Positions 63,912 through 64,000 of a stretch of DNA of 64,000 nt are shown here, piece by piece. A program made the translations under genes and the position numbers. The stretch is from Cohnella terricola (GTDB lineage: Bacteria > Bacillota > Bacilli > Paenibacillales > Paenibacillaceae), in NCBI RefSeq assembly GCF_007786475.1, contig NZ_VNJJ01000012.1, forward strand, positions 62,001 through 126,000. Reading direction: 5' to 3'. Every line of letters begins with the position of its first letter. Position 1 is the stretch's first letter. The notes under the pieces were generated by a model. The model ran no database searches. It was not told where the DNA came from and saw only the letters and a list, made by a program, of their open reading frames with translations.

Positions 63912-64000
63912 TCAGCCAATCTTAAGCCATGTCCGCGTTTTGGCCGACCGCTTGATTGCATCCAAGAGTACCCGGTTCTTATATCCATCCTCGAAGTTCG
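63912..64000 (-). CDS. Gfo/Idh/MocA-family oxidoreductase (C-terminal end only)
   Basis: The last 28 codons, NFEDGYKNRVLLDAIKRSAK then TRTWLKIG and a TGA stop, match the typical C-terminus of Gfo/Idh/MocA NAD(P)-dependent sugar oxidoreductases. The rest lies beyond the window. It is in the same direction as, and 21 bp before, the AraC gene, so locus 3 continues upstream and contains at least two dehydrogenases. Confidence 0.75.
   Translation of the reverse strand, partial: NFEDGYKNRVLLDAIKRSAKTRTWLKIG

Overview
The window looks like a chromosomal segment of a moderately GC-rich, endospore-forming Paenibacillaceae bacterium, with Cohnella or Paenibacillus as the best guess. The evidence is an alpha/beta-type SASP with a sigma-G promoter, yhbH, a SufCDSUB operon in Firmicute order, NrdIEF, SLH and copper-amine-oxidase-like 'stalk' domains, and three carbohydrate ABC loci built on YesM/YesN or AraC regulators without their own ATPase genes. 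No rRNA, tRNA, CRISPR array or transposase was seen. Product names come from reading protein motifs. No database search was run.

Layout. 1-2.3 kb: a truncated lipoprotein gene, a SASP, a gene-free stretch with a degenerate 51/52-bp repeat, a secreted stalk-domain protein and a small SLH fragment. 2.4-7.7 kb: the suf Fe-S assembly operon (minus). 7.8-10.3 kb: a DUF1802 protein and an ECF sigma/DUF4179 pair. 10.5-13.7 kb: methionine salvage (mtnK, mtnA), a YunC-like protein and an unrecognised small protein. 13.8-17.3 kb: nrdI-nrdE-nrdF under a promoter with two NrdR-like boxes 32 bp apart. 17.4-20.2 kb: a PAS-GGDEF-EAL protein and two small membrane proteins. 20.27-20.59 kb: six palindromes spaced exactly 51 bp apart.

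20.6-29.7 kb is sugar locus 1: YesN/YesM two-component system, a membrane-anchored XylFII-like binding protein, two MalE-like lipoproteins and two permeases. 29.9-34.1 kb: sbcDC. 34.2-36.1 kb: an alpha/beta hydrolase and a DUF2239 gene with a paired operator and the stub of a divergent regulator. 36.3-42.7 kb: an accessory segment with intact yhbH, an AT-rich MORN-repeat gene, a diverged broken second yhbH copy and a lone KAP-family NTPase. 42.8-50.7 kb is sugar locus 2: YesM/YesN, binding protein, TIM-barrel protein, two permeases and a secreted-substrate-style FAD oxidoreductase. 51-55.4 kb: cutC and glcDF with a divergent GntR/FadR-family regulator and a LutR-like operator. 55.4-57.6 kb: a BadF-type sugar kinase and anmK (amino-sugar/cell-wall recycling). 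57.8-64 kb is sugar locus 3: AraC regulator, binding protein, permeases, a zinc-less MDR dehydrogenase, a xylose-isomerase-like protein and the end of a Gfo/Idh oxidoreductase.

The three sugar loci probably import oligosaccharides or sugar derivatives using a shared MsmX-type ATPase encoded elsewhere. Each main binding-protein gene is followed by a stem-loop before the next gene, which should keep binding protein in excess of permease. The most unusual signals are the two same-period palindromic arrays (about 0.9-1.15 kb and 20.3-20.6 kb), the diverged yhbH fragment bracketing the MORN gene, the KAP NTPase beside it, and the DUF2239 operator whose likely repressor gene has been destroyed.
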